64,000 nucleotides of DNA, taken from Cyclobacteriaceae bacterium (GTDB lineage Bacteria > Bacteroidota > Bacteroidia > Cytophagales > Cyclobacteriaceae). Below, piece after piece: positions 1 to 9,040 of the stretch (positions within the stretch are counted from its first letter, which is position 1; each line of letters opens with the position of its first letter). The notes below the pieces were generated by a model. The model saw only the letters and a program-made list of their open reading frames with translations. It did no database searches and was not told the origin of the DNA. The position numbers were made by a program, and so were the translations under genes. The stretch is taken from assembly GCA_016786585.1 (NCBI GenBank), contig JAEUUI010000008.1, positions 310,001 to 374,000 of the forward strand, written 5' to 3'.

Positions 1-85
1 TCTGATTAGATTCAGAAACATCTTCACAGGCTGTTACAATCAACAGTAATAACCCTATCCATGATAAGCGAAAAAAGCTCTTCAT
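1..85 (-). CDS. Putative lipoprotein, N-terminal fragment
   Basis: A start codon at 85 on the minus strand opens a frame that runs off the left edge and gives 28 codons. The peptide begins MKSFFRLSW, continues with a hydrophobic stretch, and reaches a VTAC lipobox at about residue 20, followed by acidic and polar residues. This is a type II (lipoprotein) signal peptide, so the product is probably an envelope lipoprotein. Nothing can be said of the mature protein. It lies just downstream of aconitase on the same strand. Confidence 0.6.
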   Translation of the reverse strand, partial: MKSFFRLSWIGLLLLIVTACEDVSESNQ

Positions 86-105
86 TCGATATTTAATCAA
101 TTGTA

Positions 106-2586
106 TTACTTCTTCTTTTTAGCAGCTTTCTTCACCACTTTCTTAGCCGACTTTTTAGTCGCCTTAGCTTTCACCGGTTTGCGGGTAGCTTTCTTAGCAA
201 CCTTCTTCGCTGCCTTTTTAACCGCCTTCTTGGCTGTCTTTTTGGTTAACGCTTTCTTAATCTTTTTAGCTACCGCCTTAATCTTCTTGCCTAAGGTTTT
301 CTTGGCAGGAGCCTTTGGTGTTGATGCAAGTTCTTTCGCCATCAGGTTCAAGGCAGAACCCGCTTTAAACCATTCGATCTGACCTGCATTGTACGTGTGA
401 TTAACCTTAATTGTATCGCTTGTTCCGTTCTTGTGGTGCAGTACGAGAGTCAATTGTTTTTCAGGAGCGAACGATGTCAGGTCAACAATATCGATTGTAT
501 CGTCTTCCTGGAAGCGATCGTAGTCGCCTTCATTAGCGAACGTTAACCCAAGCATTCCCTGCTTCTTCAGGTTTGTTTCGTGGATACGGGCGAATGATTT
601 CACCAGGATCACACGGATACCCAAATGACGCGGCTGCATCGCTGCATGCTCGCGCGATGAACCTTCACCATAGTTATGGTCACCCACCACGATAGTAGGA
701 ATGCCAGCAGCTTTGTACGCCCGCTGGGTAGCCGGTACCGGACCGTATTCTCCGGTCAGTTGATTTTTAACACTGTCGGTTTTGTCGTTGAAATAGTTCA
801 GCGCACCGGTCAATGTATTGTTAGCGATGTTATCGAGGTGACCGCGGAATCTCAGCCATGGACCAGCCATTGAGATGTGGTCGGTTGTACATTTTCCTTT
901 TGCTTTGATCAGCAGTTTCATGCCCATCAGATTCTTGCCATCCCATGGAGCAAACGGAGCCAAAGCCTGCAAGCGGTTTGAATCAGGTTTGATCTTCACC
1001 ACAACTCTGCTGCCGTCTTTGGCAGGAGCAAGGTAGCCCGCATCTTTCACAGCAAAGCCTTTCGGAGGAAGTTCAACACCTTTTGGTTCATCAAGCTTAA
1101 CCGCCTGACCATCTTCATTGATCAGTGAGTCTTTCAGCGGGTTGAATGTCAGATCACCTGCGATTGCAAATGCGGTTGTAATTTCAGGAGAAGCCACGAA
1201 CGCGTGCGTGTTCGGATTACCATCGTTACGCTTGGCAAAGTTCCGGTTGAAGGATGTAATGATCGAGTTAGCACGGTTAGGATCGTTAGTATGACGTGAC
1301 CACTGACCGATACATGGTCCGCAGGCATTCGCCAGAACAACTCCACCCATTTTATCGAACACGCCCAGGAAGCCATCACGCTCAACAGTGTAACGCACCT
1401 GCTCCGAACCCGGAGTGATCGTGAATTCTGCTTTCGCTTTTAATTTTTTGTCGACTGCTTGCTTCGCCAGGGATGCCGAACGGGAGATATCTTCGTATGA
1501 AGAGTTGGTACACGATCCGATCAGACCAACTTCAAGGCGCTGAGGCCAGTTGTTTTTCTTTACTTCTTCTGCGAATTGTGAAATCGGAATGGCACGGTCT
1601 GGCGTGAAGGGTCCGTTTACGTGCGGCTCCAGTGTTGAAAGGTCAATCTCAATTACCTGATCGAAATATTTTTCAGGGTTCGCATAAACTTCCGGATCGC
1701 CCTGTAAGTGTTCTTTTACTTTATCGGCCAGTTCGGCAACTTCTTTGCGGCCGGTGCCACGCAGGTACTGCGACATCTTTTCATCGTACCCGAATGTTGA
1801 TGTGGTTGCACCAATTTCAGCGCCCATGTTACAAATGGTTCCTTTACCGGTACATGACAATGAATCAGCGCCCGGTCCGAAGTATTCAACGATTGCTCCG
1901 GTTCCGCCTTTAACGGTAAGAATTCCGGCAACTTTCAGGATAACATCTTTTGAGGAAGTCCAGCCACTTAACTTACCGGTAAGCTTGATACCGATCAGCT
2001 TCGGCCACTTCAATTCCCAGGGCATTCCGGCCATAACATCCACCGCATCAGCACCACCCACACCGATCGCGATCATCCCAATACCACCGGCATTCACCGT
2101 GTGAGAGTCGGTTCCGATCATCATACCGCCCGGGAAGCCATAGTTTTCAATTACCACCTGGTGAATGATACCCGCGCCCGGTTTCCAGAAGCCGATGCCG
2201 TATTTATTCGATACAGATTCCAGGAAGTTGAACACTTCACCGCTTGCCGAGATGGAATCCGCGAGGTCTTTTTTAGCACCGTCTTTTGCAAGGATCAGGT
2301 GATCGCAATGCACGGTAGACGGAACCTGTACTTTCGGCATACCGGCCGACATAAACTGAAGCAGCGCCATCTGCGCGGTTGCATCCTGCATGGCCACGCG
2401 GTCGGGTGAGAAGTTTACGTACGACTTCCCGCGACCGAAATTCTCCATCGCCTGGTCTTTGTGAAGGTGCGAGTAGAGTATCTTTTCCGATAAGGTGAGG
2501 GGTTTACCAACCACCTTGCGCGCTTGTGCAATTTTTGCTGGCAGATTTTTATACACTGCCTTAATCATGTCTAAATCAAAGATCAT
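106..2586 (-). CDS. Aconitate hydratase with Ala/Lys-rich C-terminal tail
   Basis: This 826-residue protein is an aconitase of the mitochondrial-type family and isomerises citrate to isocitrate in the TCA cycle. The [4Fe-4S] ligands are visible in GSCTNSS and in [11 protein letters not shown]. Other aconitase signatures are [11 protein letters not shown] near residue 160 and the swivel-domain [10 protein letters not shown]. Family members end at about residue 750. Here about 72 further residues (755-826) follow, made almost only of Lys, Ala, Thr and Val, like histone H1 C-termini. The tail is in frame and directly continuous. Citrate synthase lies far off at 41379-42671. The enzyme call is secure; the role of the tail is unknown. 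Confidence 0.96.
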   Translation of the reverse strand: MIFDLDMIKAVYKNLPAKIAQARKVVGKPLTLSEKILYSHLHKDQAMENFGRGKSYVNFSPDRVAMQDATAQMALLQFMSAGMPKVQVPSTVHCDHLILAKDGAKKDLADSISASGEVFNFLESVSNKYGIGFWKPGAGIIHQVVIENYGFPGGMMIGTDSHTVNAGGIGMIAIGVGGADAVDVMAGMPWELKWPKLIGIKLTGKLSGWTSSKDVILKVAGILTVKGGTGAIVEYFGPGADSLSCTGKGTICNMGAEIGATTSTFGYDEKMSQYLRGTGRKEVAELADKVKEHLQGDPEVYANPEKYFDQVIEIDLSTLEPHVNGPFTPDRAIPISQFAEEVKKNNWPQRLEVGLIGSCTNSSYEDISRSASLAKQAVDKKLKAKAEFTITPGSEQVRYTVERDGFLGVFDKMGGVVLANACGPCIGQWSRHTNDPNRANSIITSFNRNFAKRNDGNPNTHAFVASPEITTAFAIAGDLTFNPLKDSLINEDGQAVKLDEPKGVELPPKGFAVKDAGYLAPAKDGSRVVVKIKPDSNRLQALAPFAPWDGKNLMGMKLLIKAKGKCTTDHISMAGPWLRFRGHLDNIANNTLTGALNYFNDKTDSVKNQLTGEYGPVPATQRAYKAAGIPTIVVGDHNYGEGSSREHAAMQPRHLGIRVILVKSFARIHETNLKKQGMLGLTFANEGDYDRFQEDDTIDIVDLTSFAPEKQLTLVLHHKNGTSDTIKVNHTYNAGQIEWFKAGSALNLMAKELASTPKAPAKKTLGKKIKAVAKKIKKALTKKTAKKAVKKAAKKVAKKATRKPVKAKATKKSAKKVVKKAAKKKK

Positions 2587-2662
2587 AAGCCGGGTTATGT
2601 TTTAAAGGTTCTAAGCTAATAATTTATTTGCTTTTTCGGGAATTTGGCCCGTTTTAAACGAT

Positions 2663-2699
2663 TATAAATAAAAAAGCCCTCTTTCGCGGGAGGGCTTTT
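2663..2699 (-). terminator. Rho-independent terminator after folE
   Basis: A 10-bp perfect stem (2672-2681 with 2690-2699, core AAAAGCCCTC) has an 8-nt loop. On the minus strand it is followed by a T-rich run. It lies 31 nt past the folE stop and separates folE from the aconitase gene. Confidence 0.85.
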
Positions 2700-2729
2700 G
2701 AATGGGAAATAGGATTGAAAATCATCCTG

Positions 2730-3416
2730 TTACTTGGCGTTCACGTAGTTCAGGAACTCGGTCTTTACGTTCTGGTCTTTGAATTTTCCGGAAAAATATG
2801 CGGTGCCTGTTTTACTGTTGGTATCGCTTACCCCGCGCGATGCCACGCACATGTGGTTAGCATCCACCACCACGGCAATGTGTTCGGTCTGAAGAATGCG
2901 CGCGAGCTCTTTGCCAATCTGCACAGTTAAACGTTCCTGCACTTGCGGGCGCTTGGCGAAATATTGAACGATGCGATTGATCTTGGAAAGGCCAATTACC
3001 TTACCGGAAGAAAAATACGCTACATGTGCCTTTCCATAGATCGGAACAAAGTGATGCTCGCAGTGTGAATAAAAAGTGATGTCTTTCTCGACCAGCATCT
3101 GGTCGTAATTGTATTTATTCTCGAACAGCTTCGCGGTAGGACGGTTCTTCGGATTCAGTCCGCTGAACACTTCCTTCACATACATCTTGGCAACGCGGTG
3201 CGGAGTACCGCTTAAACTGTCGTCCTGTAAATCAAGACCGAGAATGGTCATGATCTCACGAAAGTGACCTTCAATCTTTCTTACCTTTTCGTCATCCGGC
3301 ATATCGAATGCATCCGGACGCATCGGGGTTTCGGCCGAACCACCAACGTGATCATCATCCGGATCGCTGTCGGTGTTAAGCGGCCGGATATTCAACGAAA
3401 TTTCTTTCGGTTTCAT
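2730..3416 (-). CDS. folE: GTP cyclohydrolase I
   Basis: The 228-residue protein converts GTP to 7,8-dihydroneopterin triphosphate, the first step to folate, biopterin and queuosine. Zinc ligands are visible: Cys119 and His121/His122 in SHCEHHFVP, and Cys190 in ANHMCVASRG. The stretch around residues 140-160 (IGLSKINRIV) is typical of the family. The first ATG lies 41 nt inside the upstream PTPS gene. Met32 (3323) is an alternative start that removes the overlap and still keeps the whole catalytic domain; the first 31 residues are acidic and low in complexity. Gene order suggests co-transcription with the PTPS gene and a shared pterin pathway. Confidence 0.96.
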   Translation of the reverse strand: MKPKEISLNIRPLNTDSDPDDDHVGGSAETPMRPDAFDMPDDEKVRKIEGHFREIMTILGLDLQDDSLSGTPHRVAKMYVKEVFSGLNPKNRPTAKLFENKYNYDQMLVEKDITFYSHCEHHFVPIYGKAHVAYFSSGKVIGLSKINRIVQYFAKRPQVQERLTVQIGKELARILQTEHIAVVVDANHMCVASRGVSDTNSKTGTAYFSGKFKDQNVKTEFLNYVNAK

Positions 3417-3786
3417 ACAGTACTACTTTTAGGTCAAGGGATGGATCTATCTTATCCCGCAAAATCTTCCAGATCACCATCACAATGTTTTCAGCAGTGG
3501 GATTGAGGTCTTTGAAATATTCTGTGTCGAGATTTAAATTTTTGTGATCGAATTTTTTCGTTACGTGTTCTTTAATAAGGTCACTCAGAACCTTCATATC
3601 ATATACGTAGCCGGTGTCCGGATTGGTTTCTCCCGTTAGGCTAACAATTAGCTCGTAGTTATGGCCATGATAATTGGGGTAGCTGCATTTACCAAATACC
3701 GCTAAATTCTTTTCATCGGACCAGGCAGGGTTAAAAAGCCTGTGGGCTGCATTAAAATGCTCTTTCCGAGATACTTTTACCTTCAT
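3376..3786 (-). CDS. 6-pyruvoyl-tetrahydropterin synthase / QueD family
   Basis: The 136-residue protein takes the product of FolE further, to 6-pyruvoyl-tetrahydropterin (biopterin route) or 6-carboxy-tetrahydropterin (queuosine route). Zn-binding His15 (NAAHRL), His40 and His42 (YHGHNY) are present. So are the catalytic Cys34 (FGKCSYPN), the Asp80-His81 pair and Glu125 (YETERN). The five-residue spacing between Cys34 and HGH resembles animal PTPS rather than the short CxxxHGH of QueD. The gene is upstream of folE and overlaps it by 41 nt if the first folE ATG is used. Family is secure; which of the two products is made is not settled. Confidence 0.9.
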   Translation of the reverse strand: MKVKVSRKEHFNAAHRLFNPAWSDEKNLAVFGKCSYPNYHGHNYELIVSLTGETNPDTGYVYDMKVLSDLIKEHVTKKFDHKNLNLDTEYFKDLNPTAENIVMVIWKILRDKIDPSLDLKVVLYETERNFVEYPAA

Positions 3787-3849
3787 TCAGTAAAAATAAC
3801 AGGGATTGGACGAAAAGGTTCAAAAACCCGGAGTTGAAACAGGGAAATA

Positions 3850-6534
3850 TTATCTTTTGAGTGAAAGATAACCGGTGTACGTCTTGCCGCTTGTTTCGAT
3901 TTGATAATAGTACGTTCCGGTTGGCAGGTCTTTACCATTGGTATTTTTTCCCTCGAACCGATGAGTATCGTTATTGTAATCCGATACTTCGAACACTTTA
4001 TCACCCCAGCGGTTGAGGATGGTTACTTTATTGCCGGACGCGAGCCCTTCAATCCGCAAATAATCGTTTTTGTCATCGATCAGGCCCGGAGATAGTGCAT
4101 TGTACACAACCAATCCTGGCTCACCGGTGAGGTTGAGTGAGATAACCGATACAACAGAAACAATTGTATTGGTAAAGTCTGTATCACGAACGCTGAAGGT
4201 TACATTTTTGTCTGACGGAGGAATGCCGCGTGCTGAAATCCGTGCCGAAGTAACATCGCCTGTAGCGATATAGGTTACCGAGCGGAGAATAGTTTCATAT
4301 TCTGCAATTGTTGCTTTTCCGCGAATGGTCAGTTCTCCGTCTTCAAAACTTCCGGTAACACCTGCGCTTGGTGTGAAGCTCAGTTCTTCGTTTCCGGCAA
4401 CATAGTTGCTGATCTTAACGGATGCCTGAACGATGTCATCGTTATCCGAATCATCGATGGCAACATCAGGATCAAGTACCACAGGGGTGTTGTACGCAAC
4501 ACTGACGAACGACTTCGTTACTTCAGTGACAGGAGCAGGGTTTTGATTCTCGAAATAGGCTACAGTTCCGGCCTCAATTCCCCCCGCATGGCTGTCACCA
4601 TACCCAACCAACAAATCGAGGTCTCCGTCCTCATCAATGTCAGACATGCTAAAGAAACTGTATTTCGATACAAAATCGGTGATGGGAGAAGGAGTAATTT
4701 CGCTGAAGGTTGCGTTACCCGAGTTTTCAAATATTCTGAGGTTGGTATGGTAGCCGGAGTTTTCTGAACTTTCGCTAACCATAAGGTCCAGGTCTCCATC
4801 ATGATCAATATCAACCGCTGCTAATTTGGTGGTGTAATCGAATCTGAATCCCTCAAAAGGTATGGGGGCATTTGCGGCTGTAAAAACCGGATTTTGATCG
4901 TTACCGGTATTGTTAAAGAACTCAATTTCGTAGGAGGATAGATTGGATACCATCGCGTCCAGGTCACCATCGTTATCAACATCTATAAACGCAAGTGACG
5001 GTCTGTTGAAACCGGTTAATGTTATGGGAGACGTTTCAGAAACAAATTCTCCGTTGTTGTTTTCAAAATATAAAATGCTGCTTCCTGTGGTAACAAATAA
5101 ATCTTTATCGTCATCGGCATCAATGTCGACAAAAACCGGCTGAGTTGTGTCGAACACCTCCAGATCTGATATAGGATTTTCCGGATCATACACCAGGAAT
5201 CCATCCGTGTTTTTATAAACAGTGAGCTGAAAATTATACTTGCCGCCCAATATGGCATCAATATCTCCGTCATTATCGATGTCGATAAATGTTTGGGTTG
5301 CTTCCCGCGTAACGTCTACGCCATCAAACGGAGCTACGTTCAATCCATTTTTTAACTCAAAGGCAAAGTCTCCGGTGTTTTCGAAATAGCGGATCGGGAG
5401 GGTATTCTGTGCTGAAGAATAATTGTACCCGGTTCCCACCAGAAGATCAAGGTCTCCGTCACTGTCCATGTCGGCCAGATTCATCCATACGTTGCTGGAC
5501 AGGTAGGTGCCATTTAATGGATTACCCGTATGAGTTGTAGGGTTCCACGCACCGTATTGTTCGGAAAACCCTTCGCCATTATTGAAGAAAGCCCGAACGC
5601 TGACATTTTCGCTACCCGCAAGGACATCGATGTCATCATCGCCGTCAAGGTCTACGAATGTCAGGGTTCTTCTGGAGCCATAGTTTAAATCGCCAAAAAT
5701 GCCGCTGTTACCCGGTGTGAATGTGCCGGCATTATTATAAAAAACCTGAACGGCCGGAGCGTAGCTGTATTTAGAGTCATACAGATAGCTGCTTCCGACA
5801 ATCAGATCCAAATCAGAGTCGTTATCTATATCAGCAAATGTCGGGAGCGCAGGGCCCCGACTCCCGTAGGGCGTAACGGCCCCGGAAACTCCATCAAACG
5901 GATTGGAGGCTCCGGTCTGCTCTTCAAACTGTGGTGTCGAATTTGTTCCGGTATTCCGGAAGAAGTGCGTGTCTCCCAAATACGTTCCGGCAAGCAAATC
6001 AAAGTCCCCATCATTGTCGACATCCATAAATGCAGGCGACAGCAAATTATCCAGGGCAACGAAGCCGAGCGGGTTATTTTCCTCATCCTCCCGAAGCCTT
6101 CGAACAACGTCCTTTCCGCCTACATTTCGGAAGAAGTGAATGTTGCCGTATTTGTCGCCCACAAAAACATCCAGGTCACCATCATGATCGATATCAACGG
6201 TAGCTGGTTTCGGTAACGCGATGCGTGCCGGTGGTGGTAACGGATTTTTGGAATCTTCTTTTGAAAACGGTCCAAGTTCCTGAGCGTCTGCCGGAGACGA
6301 AGCCATTGCGAGCGCAATAGCCGCTCCAATGCCGCTTAATCGTAATTGATTCTGGAATGACTTTACCTGTTCCCAGAGGCGATTGAGCCGCTGAACGAGT
6401 GAGTGTTGTTTGCGTTTTGAAAACGTATAAAAACGGCCCGATTGCCTCGCCTTATCCAGGCGCTTTTTAAGCTTCAGGTATTTTCCGGAAGCGGAGGTGT
6501 AAAGTGTTCTAAGTAAGGATCCGTTTTGGCTCAT
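3850..6534 (-). CDS. Secreted FG-GAP/VCBS repeat protein with T9SS type B sorting domain
   Basis: This protein of about 894 residues carries at least ten DxDxDGDxD calcium-binding loops (for example DIDNDGDIDAILG) spread over the first two thirds, as in FG-GAP beta-propellers. A beta-rich segment follows, then a C-terminal domain with TILNRWGDKVFE and GTYYYQIE, the signature of the gliding-motility-associated domain that directs type IX secretion. I chose Met at 6534 because the longer frame would overlap the divergent gene at 6596. From that start the signal peptide is unusual: about 65 basic residues precede the hydrophobic core (roughly 66-83), with probable cleavage near PADAQ. The ligand or substrate is unknown. 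Confidence 0.88.
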   Translation of the reverse strand: MSQNGSLLRTLYTSASGKYLKLKKRLDKARQSGRFYTFSKRKQHSLVQRLNRLWEQVKSFQNQLRLSGIGAAIALAMASSPADAQELGPFSKEDSKNPLPPPARIALPKPATVDIDHDGDLDVFVGDKYGNIHFFRNVGGKDVVRRLREDEENNPLGFVALDNLLSPAFMDVDNDGDFDLLAGTYLGDTHFFRNTGTNSTPQFEEQTGASNPFDGVSGAVTPYGSRGPALPTFADIDNDSDLDLIVGSSYLYDSKYSYAPAVQVFYNNAGTFTPGNSGIFGDLNYGSRRTLTFVDLDGDDDIDVLAGSENVSVRAFFNNGEGFSEQYGAWNPTTHTGNPLNGTYLSSNVWMNLADMDSDGDLDLLVGTGYNYSSAQNTLPIRYFENTGDFAFELKNGLNVAPFDGVDVTREATQTFIDIDNDGDIDAILGGKYNFQLTVYKNTDGFLVYDPENPISDLEVFDTTQPVFVDIDADDDKDLFVTTGSSILYFENNNGEFVSETSPITLTGFNRPSLAFIDVDNDGDLDAMVSNLSSYEIEFFNNTGNDQNPVFTAANAPIPFEGFRFDYTTKLAAVDIDHDGDLDLMVSESSENSGYHTNLRIFENSGNATFSEITPSPITDFVSKYSFFSMSDIDEDGDLDLLVGYGDSHAGGIEAGTVAYFENQNPAPVTEVTKSFVSVAYNTPVVLDPDVAIDDSDNDDIVQASVKISNYVAGNEELSFTPSAGVTGSFEDGELTIRGKATIAEYETILRSVTYIATGDVTSARISARGIPPSDKNVTFSVRDTDFTNTIVSVVSVISLNLTGEPGLVVYNALSPGLIDDKNDYLRIEGLASGNKVTILNRWGDKVFEVSDYNNDTHRFEGKNTNGKDLPTGTYYYQIETSGKTYTGYLSLKR

Positions 6535-6595
6535 CCGATCTAGGGGTATATAAATGTAGATTAAATGCGTAATTTTTCCAAGCGAAGGTTCAATC

Positions 6596-7084
6596 ATGCT
6601 GGATTTCAAAAATGTCTATCAGAATATGCCCGAACAAATAGCTGAAGGGATCAAATCTCTTTGGGCAGACGAGGGCGCGTTGTCGGACGCTGAGTCGATG
6701 CAAAAGCGGTTACAGGAAGTTGTTTATGTTGCTGTTGATCCGGCAACGGGAAGTGTTGCGGCCGTTTCCACCGCGATCAAGAAAAAGGTACATGCGCTCA
6801 ATGGTAAATTCCTGTATGAGTTTCGCTGCTATATCGGGGAAGCATTTCGTATCGCAGGCCTTGATGTCAAGCTTTCGCGGCTCACATTTGATTTTCTGGA
6901 ACAGCTCGCATCCGCGGATGTGGACCAGCCAATCGGAATTTTTGCAATTCTCGGAAACGACTACCTGAAAGATCAGCCGTTATGGAGGCGGGCCGTATGG
7001 CCGGAAATAGAAATGTATTTTATTGGCTATAACAAAAACGGTGACCCCATCCGGGTACATTACTTCACCGGTGCACGCATTTAA
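6596..7084 (+). CDS. Small acyltransferase-like protein, paralogue A
   Basis: The 162-residue protein is not a family I can name. It aligns by eye with the protein at 7330-7848: both have EVV.A, VAAVSTA/VVAVSTA, a Y.FRC strand, a FR.xGL or YRVxGL turn, and an ending of the form RV.YF..A. The order of strand, FRC strand and R-x-x-G-L loop followed by a helix resembles the acetyl-CoA-binding core of GNAT acyltransferases, which is inference. No signal peptide or membrane segment is present. It overlaps the tail of the convergent acyl carrier protein gene by 4 nt, which hints at an acyl-ACP substrate. Confidence 0.55.
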   Translation: MLDFKNVYQNMPEQIAEGIKSLWADEGALSDAESMQKRLQEVVYVAVDPATGSVAAVSTAIKKKVHALNGKFLYEFRCYIGEAFRIAGLDVKLSRLTFDFLEQLASADVDQPIGIFAILGNDYLKDQPLWRRAVWPEIEMYFIGYNKNGDPIRVHYFTGARI

Positions 7085-7329
7085 GATTGCTGAAGAATGG
7101 ATTTACAAAACAATCGTAACGTTGGATTCTCCCAGAAAATGATCGGACTGATTGATATTCCGAGCCGGTCTTCAAGCTCGTCCAGCAACTGCATGGCGTG
7201 GATTGAATTGAGCCGCAGATCTTCAAAGTTTGCATCAATGCCGATGGATTCGGGTGCAATGCCCATCATCATGCCAAGCTCTTCGCGACAAAAGTTAATC
7301 AGCTGTTCTTCAGTAAACGATTTAGCCAT
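7081..7329 (-). CDS. Acyl carrier protein-like, atypical LNS site
   Basis: The 82-residue protein has the length and helical pattern of an acyl or peptidyl carrier protein. The presumed phosphopantetheine Ser42 sits in DLRLNSIHAMQLL, where the usual Gly-x-Asp-Ser is Arg-Leu-Asn-Ser. Longer frames exist upstream, but Met at 7329 begins the domain exactly. That start codon directly abuts the ATG of the divergent gene at 7330 (CATATG), so no intergenic base is left. The 3' end overlaps the gene at 6596-7084 by 4 nt. It is probably the second carrier of the surrounding cluster; Asn for Asp may change which PPTase or partner recognises it. Confidence 0.75.
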   Translation of the reverse strand: MAKSFTEEQLINFCREELGMMMGIAPESIGIDANFEDLRLNSIHAMQLLDELEDRLGISISPIIFWENPTLRLFCKSILQQS

Positions 7330-7848
7330 ATGAGTCAGCGCAGGGAAGGTACAAAACCGCAGTTGGTTTTTGAAAACGTTTGGAAAAAGAATGATCCGGT
7401 TTGGCATTCGAAAGTGCAACAACTCTGGAAGAAAAACTTTCCGGCCATGCCGCAGCAAACGTTAACGCAACGCGTTCACGAGGTTGTGTTTGCGATAACA
7501 ACTACCGAAGGAGAGGTGGTTGCTGTTTCGACCGCATACAAGACTTATGTTGAACAACTTAAGAATCACTTGTATGGATTCCGGTGCTTCGTAGATCCAG
7601 CGTACCGGGTTCCAGGCCTGACGACTAAAATACTCGTGGAAACGCGTAACTGGCTTGAGGAGATACATCAGACTGATGGAACAGAAACTGATCGCTGCAT
7701 TGGTGTGATAACCATGGTGGAGAATGAGCGGCTGGCGAAGTATCGCAACGAGGCAATCTGGCGTGGTTCAGGAATGGTTTATATCGGAAATACTCCGCAA
7801 GGCAAGCATCTGCGGGTGTACTATTTTAAGAAAGCACTTATCGGATAG
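7330..7848 (+). CDS. Small acyltransferase-like protein, paralogue B
   Basis: The 172-residue protein is a distant paralogue of the protein at 6596-7084. It keeps EVVFAI, GEVVAVSTA, LYGFRCFV and the loop DPAYRVPGLTTKI, which looks like the V-x-P-x-Y-R-x-x-G-L turn before the CoA-binding helix of GNAT enzymes. It ends with MVYIG and RVYYF. It is cytosolic by appearance. Its start abuts the divergent ACP gene and its end overlaps the convergent P450 gene by 11 nt. A role in moving an acyl group to or from the neighbouring carrier proteins is inferred from context only. Confidence 0.55.
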   Translation: MSQRREGTKPQLVFENVWKKNDPVWHSKVQQLWKKNFPAMPQQTLTQRVHEVVFAITTTEGEVVAVSTAYKTYVEQLKNHLYGFRCFVDPAYRVPGLTTKILVETRNWLEEIHQTDGTETDRCIGVITMVENERLAKYRNEAIWRGSGMVYIGNTPQGKHLRVYYFKKALIG

Positions 7849-9040
7849 ACACCGGCAATTGAGTAAGGCACCGTATTGCCAGGTTGTTGTTCCAGTGCGG
7901 AGCGACATCTTTCATCTCGATAGTTTGATAACGCTCGAGCAACGACCGGATCATCATTTCAGTTTGAATGCGGGCGAGCCAATCGCCAAGACAGTAATGT
8001 GCGCCACCTCCAAAACCAAGGTGCTTATTAGGCTCACGCTGCATGATAAATTCATCGGCATGGTCGAACACTTCCGGGTCACGGTTTGCAGAACCAAGAC
8101 AGATCGTTAATGTATCGCCTTGTTTGATGGTCTTTCCGCTTATCTCACAATCCTTACCGGCAATGCGACCAACAATCTGTACCGGAGCATCGTAGCGTAA
8201 TAGTTCTTCAATGGCTGTTGCAATCTTTTCAGGATTCTTCCGAAGAATTTCCCATTCATCCTGACGGGAGATTAAATGATATAGTCCGGTGCTCATCAGA
8301 CTAACCGATGTTTCTTCTCCCGCAATAAACAACAAGATGCAGGTTGAGGTAAGCTCTTCACCATCAAGAATGTTTTCCTGAGCGTTCAGTTCGATCAACC
8401 GGCTGATGATGCCGTTGTCCGGGTTTTTCTTTTTCTGCTCAATGACCTTTTGAAAGTATGCAATGAAATTGCCGGCAGCCTCATTCACGCGCATGATGTC
8501 TTTGAAGGAAATATACAGATCAAGCGCTTTGATCATTACGGTGCCCTGTTCTTTGAGGTATAAATAATCTTCTTCCGGCAACCCAAGAATTTTACCAATG
8601 GTCATCGCAGGTAATGGTTTACCAAGATCCTTGACGAGATCGAAAGAATCGGCCCGTGCCGGGAGGAGGGTATCAAGATTTTGCTGAATGATTGCGGCTA
8701 CATCTCGTGAGTTCCATACCTGGTGAATGAACTTCCGGATGCGAGTGTGATGCGGTGGATTCAGGAACAAAATGAATCCCTTCATGGCGGCCTCGATGTT
8801 GGTGAAGTCGAGGTCTTTGTATTTGAAATAACCAATGCCCTTTTTGAGCCACTCAAACCTGTTCCCGACAAGAAAATCGCTGCTTCTCAGAATGTTACGG
8901 GTGTCTTCGTAGCGGGTGATGATCCATTCACCGGTTTGTGAAAAATGAACCGGGTCTTCTTCCCGCAACTTTCTGTACATCGCATAGGGGTTCGCGATAT
9001 GGGCCCGATCGAACGGCTTCCAGAGATGATCAGTTGCCAT
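7838..9040 (-). CDS. Cytochrome P450
   Basis: The 400-residue soluble bacterial P450 has the haem-binding Cys350 in FGGGAHYCLG, the I-helix oxygen motif A240-G-E-E-T244, and the K-helix ExxR pair at 279-282. No membrane anchor is present. P450s hydroxylate or otherwise oxidise a substrate with electrons from a redox partner; no ferredoxin gene is adjacent. Its start overlaps the end of the acyl carrier protein gene (9030-9281) by 11 nt on the same strand. This suggests translational coupling and possibly a carrier-bound substrate, as known for several P450s of natural-product pathways. The substrate is unknown. Confidence 0.95.
   Translation of the reverse strand: MATDHLWKPFDRAHIANPYAMYRKLREEDPVHFSQTGEWIITRYEDTRNILRSSDFLVGNRFEWLKKGIGYFKYKDLDFTNIEAAMKGFILFLNPPHHTRIRKFIHQVWNSRDVAAIIQQNLDTLLPARADSFDLVKDLGKPLPAMTIGKILGLPEEDYLYLKEQGTVMIKALDLYISFKDIMRVNEAAGNFIAYFQKVIEQKKKNPDNGIISRLIELNAQENILDGEELTSTCILLFIAGEETSVSLMSTGLYHLISRQDEWEILRKNPEKIATAIEELLRYDAPVQIVGRIAGKDCEISGKTIKQGDTLTICLGSANRDPEVFDHADEFIMQREPNKHLGFGGGAHYCLGDWLARIQTEMMIRSLLERYQTIEMKDVAPHWNNNLAIRCLTQLPVSIR

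Noticed and set aside
101-382. Plus-strand frame over the aconitase tail
   Set aside because: It is the complement of the Lys/Ala codons, giving Phe/Leu/Ala-rich nonsense. The same holds for 46160-46615 and 35328-35618.
6596-7848. LuxI-type homoserine lactone synthases
   Set aside because: The two small proteins share a GNAT-like core and sit beside ACPs, but the conserved residues of LuxI were not found. Only a general acyltransferase-like call is kept.
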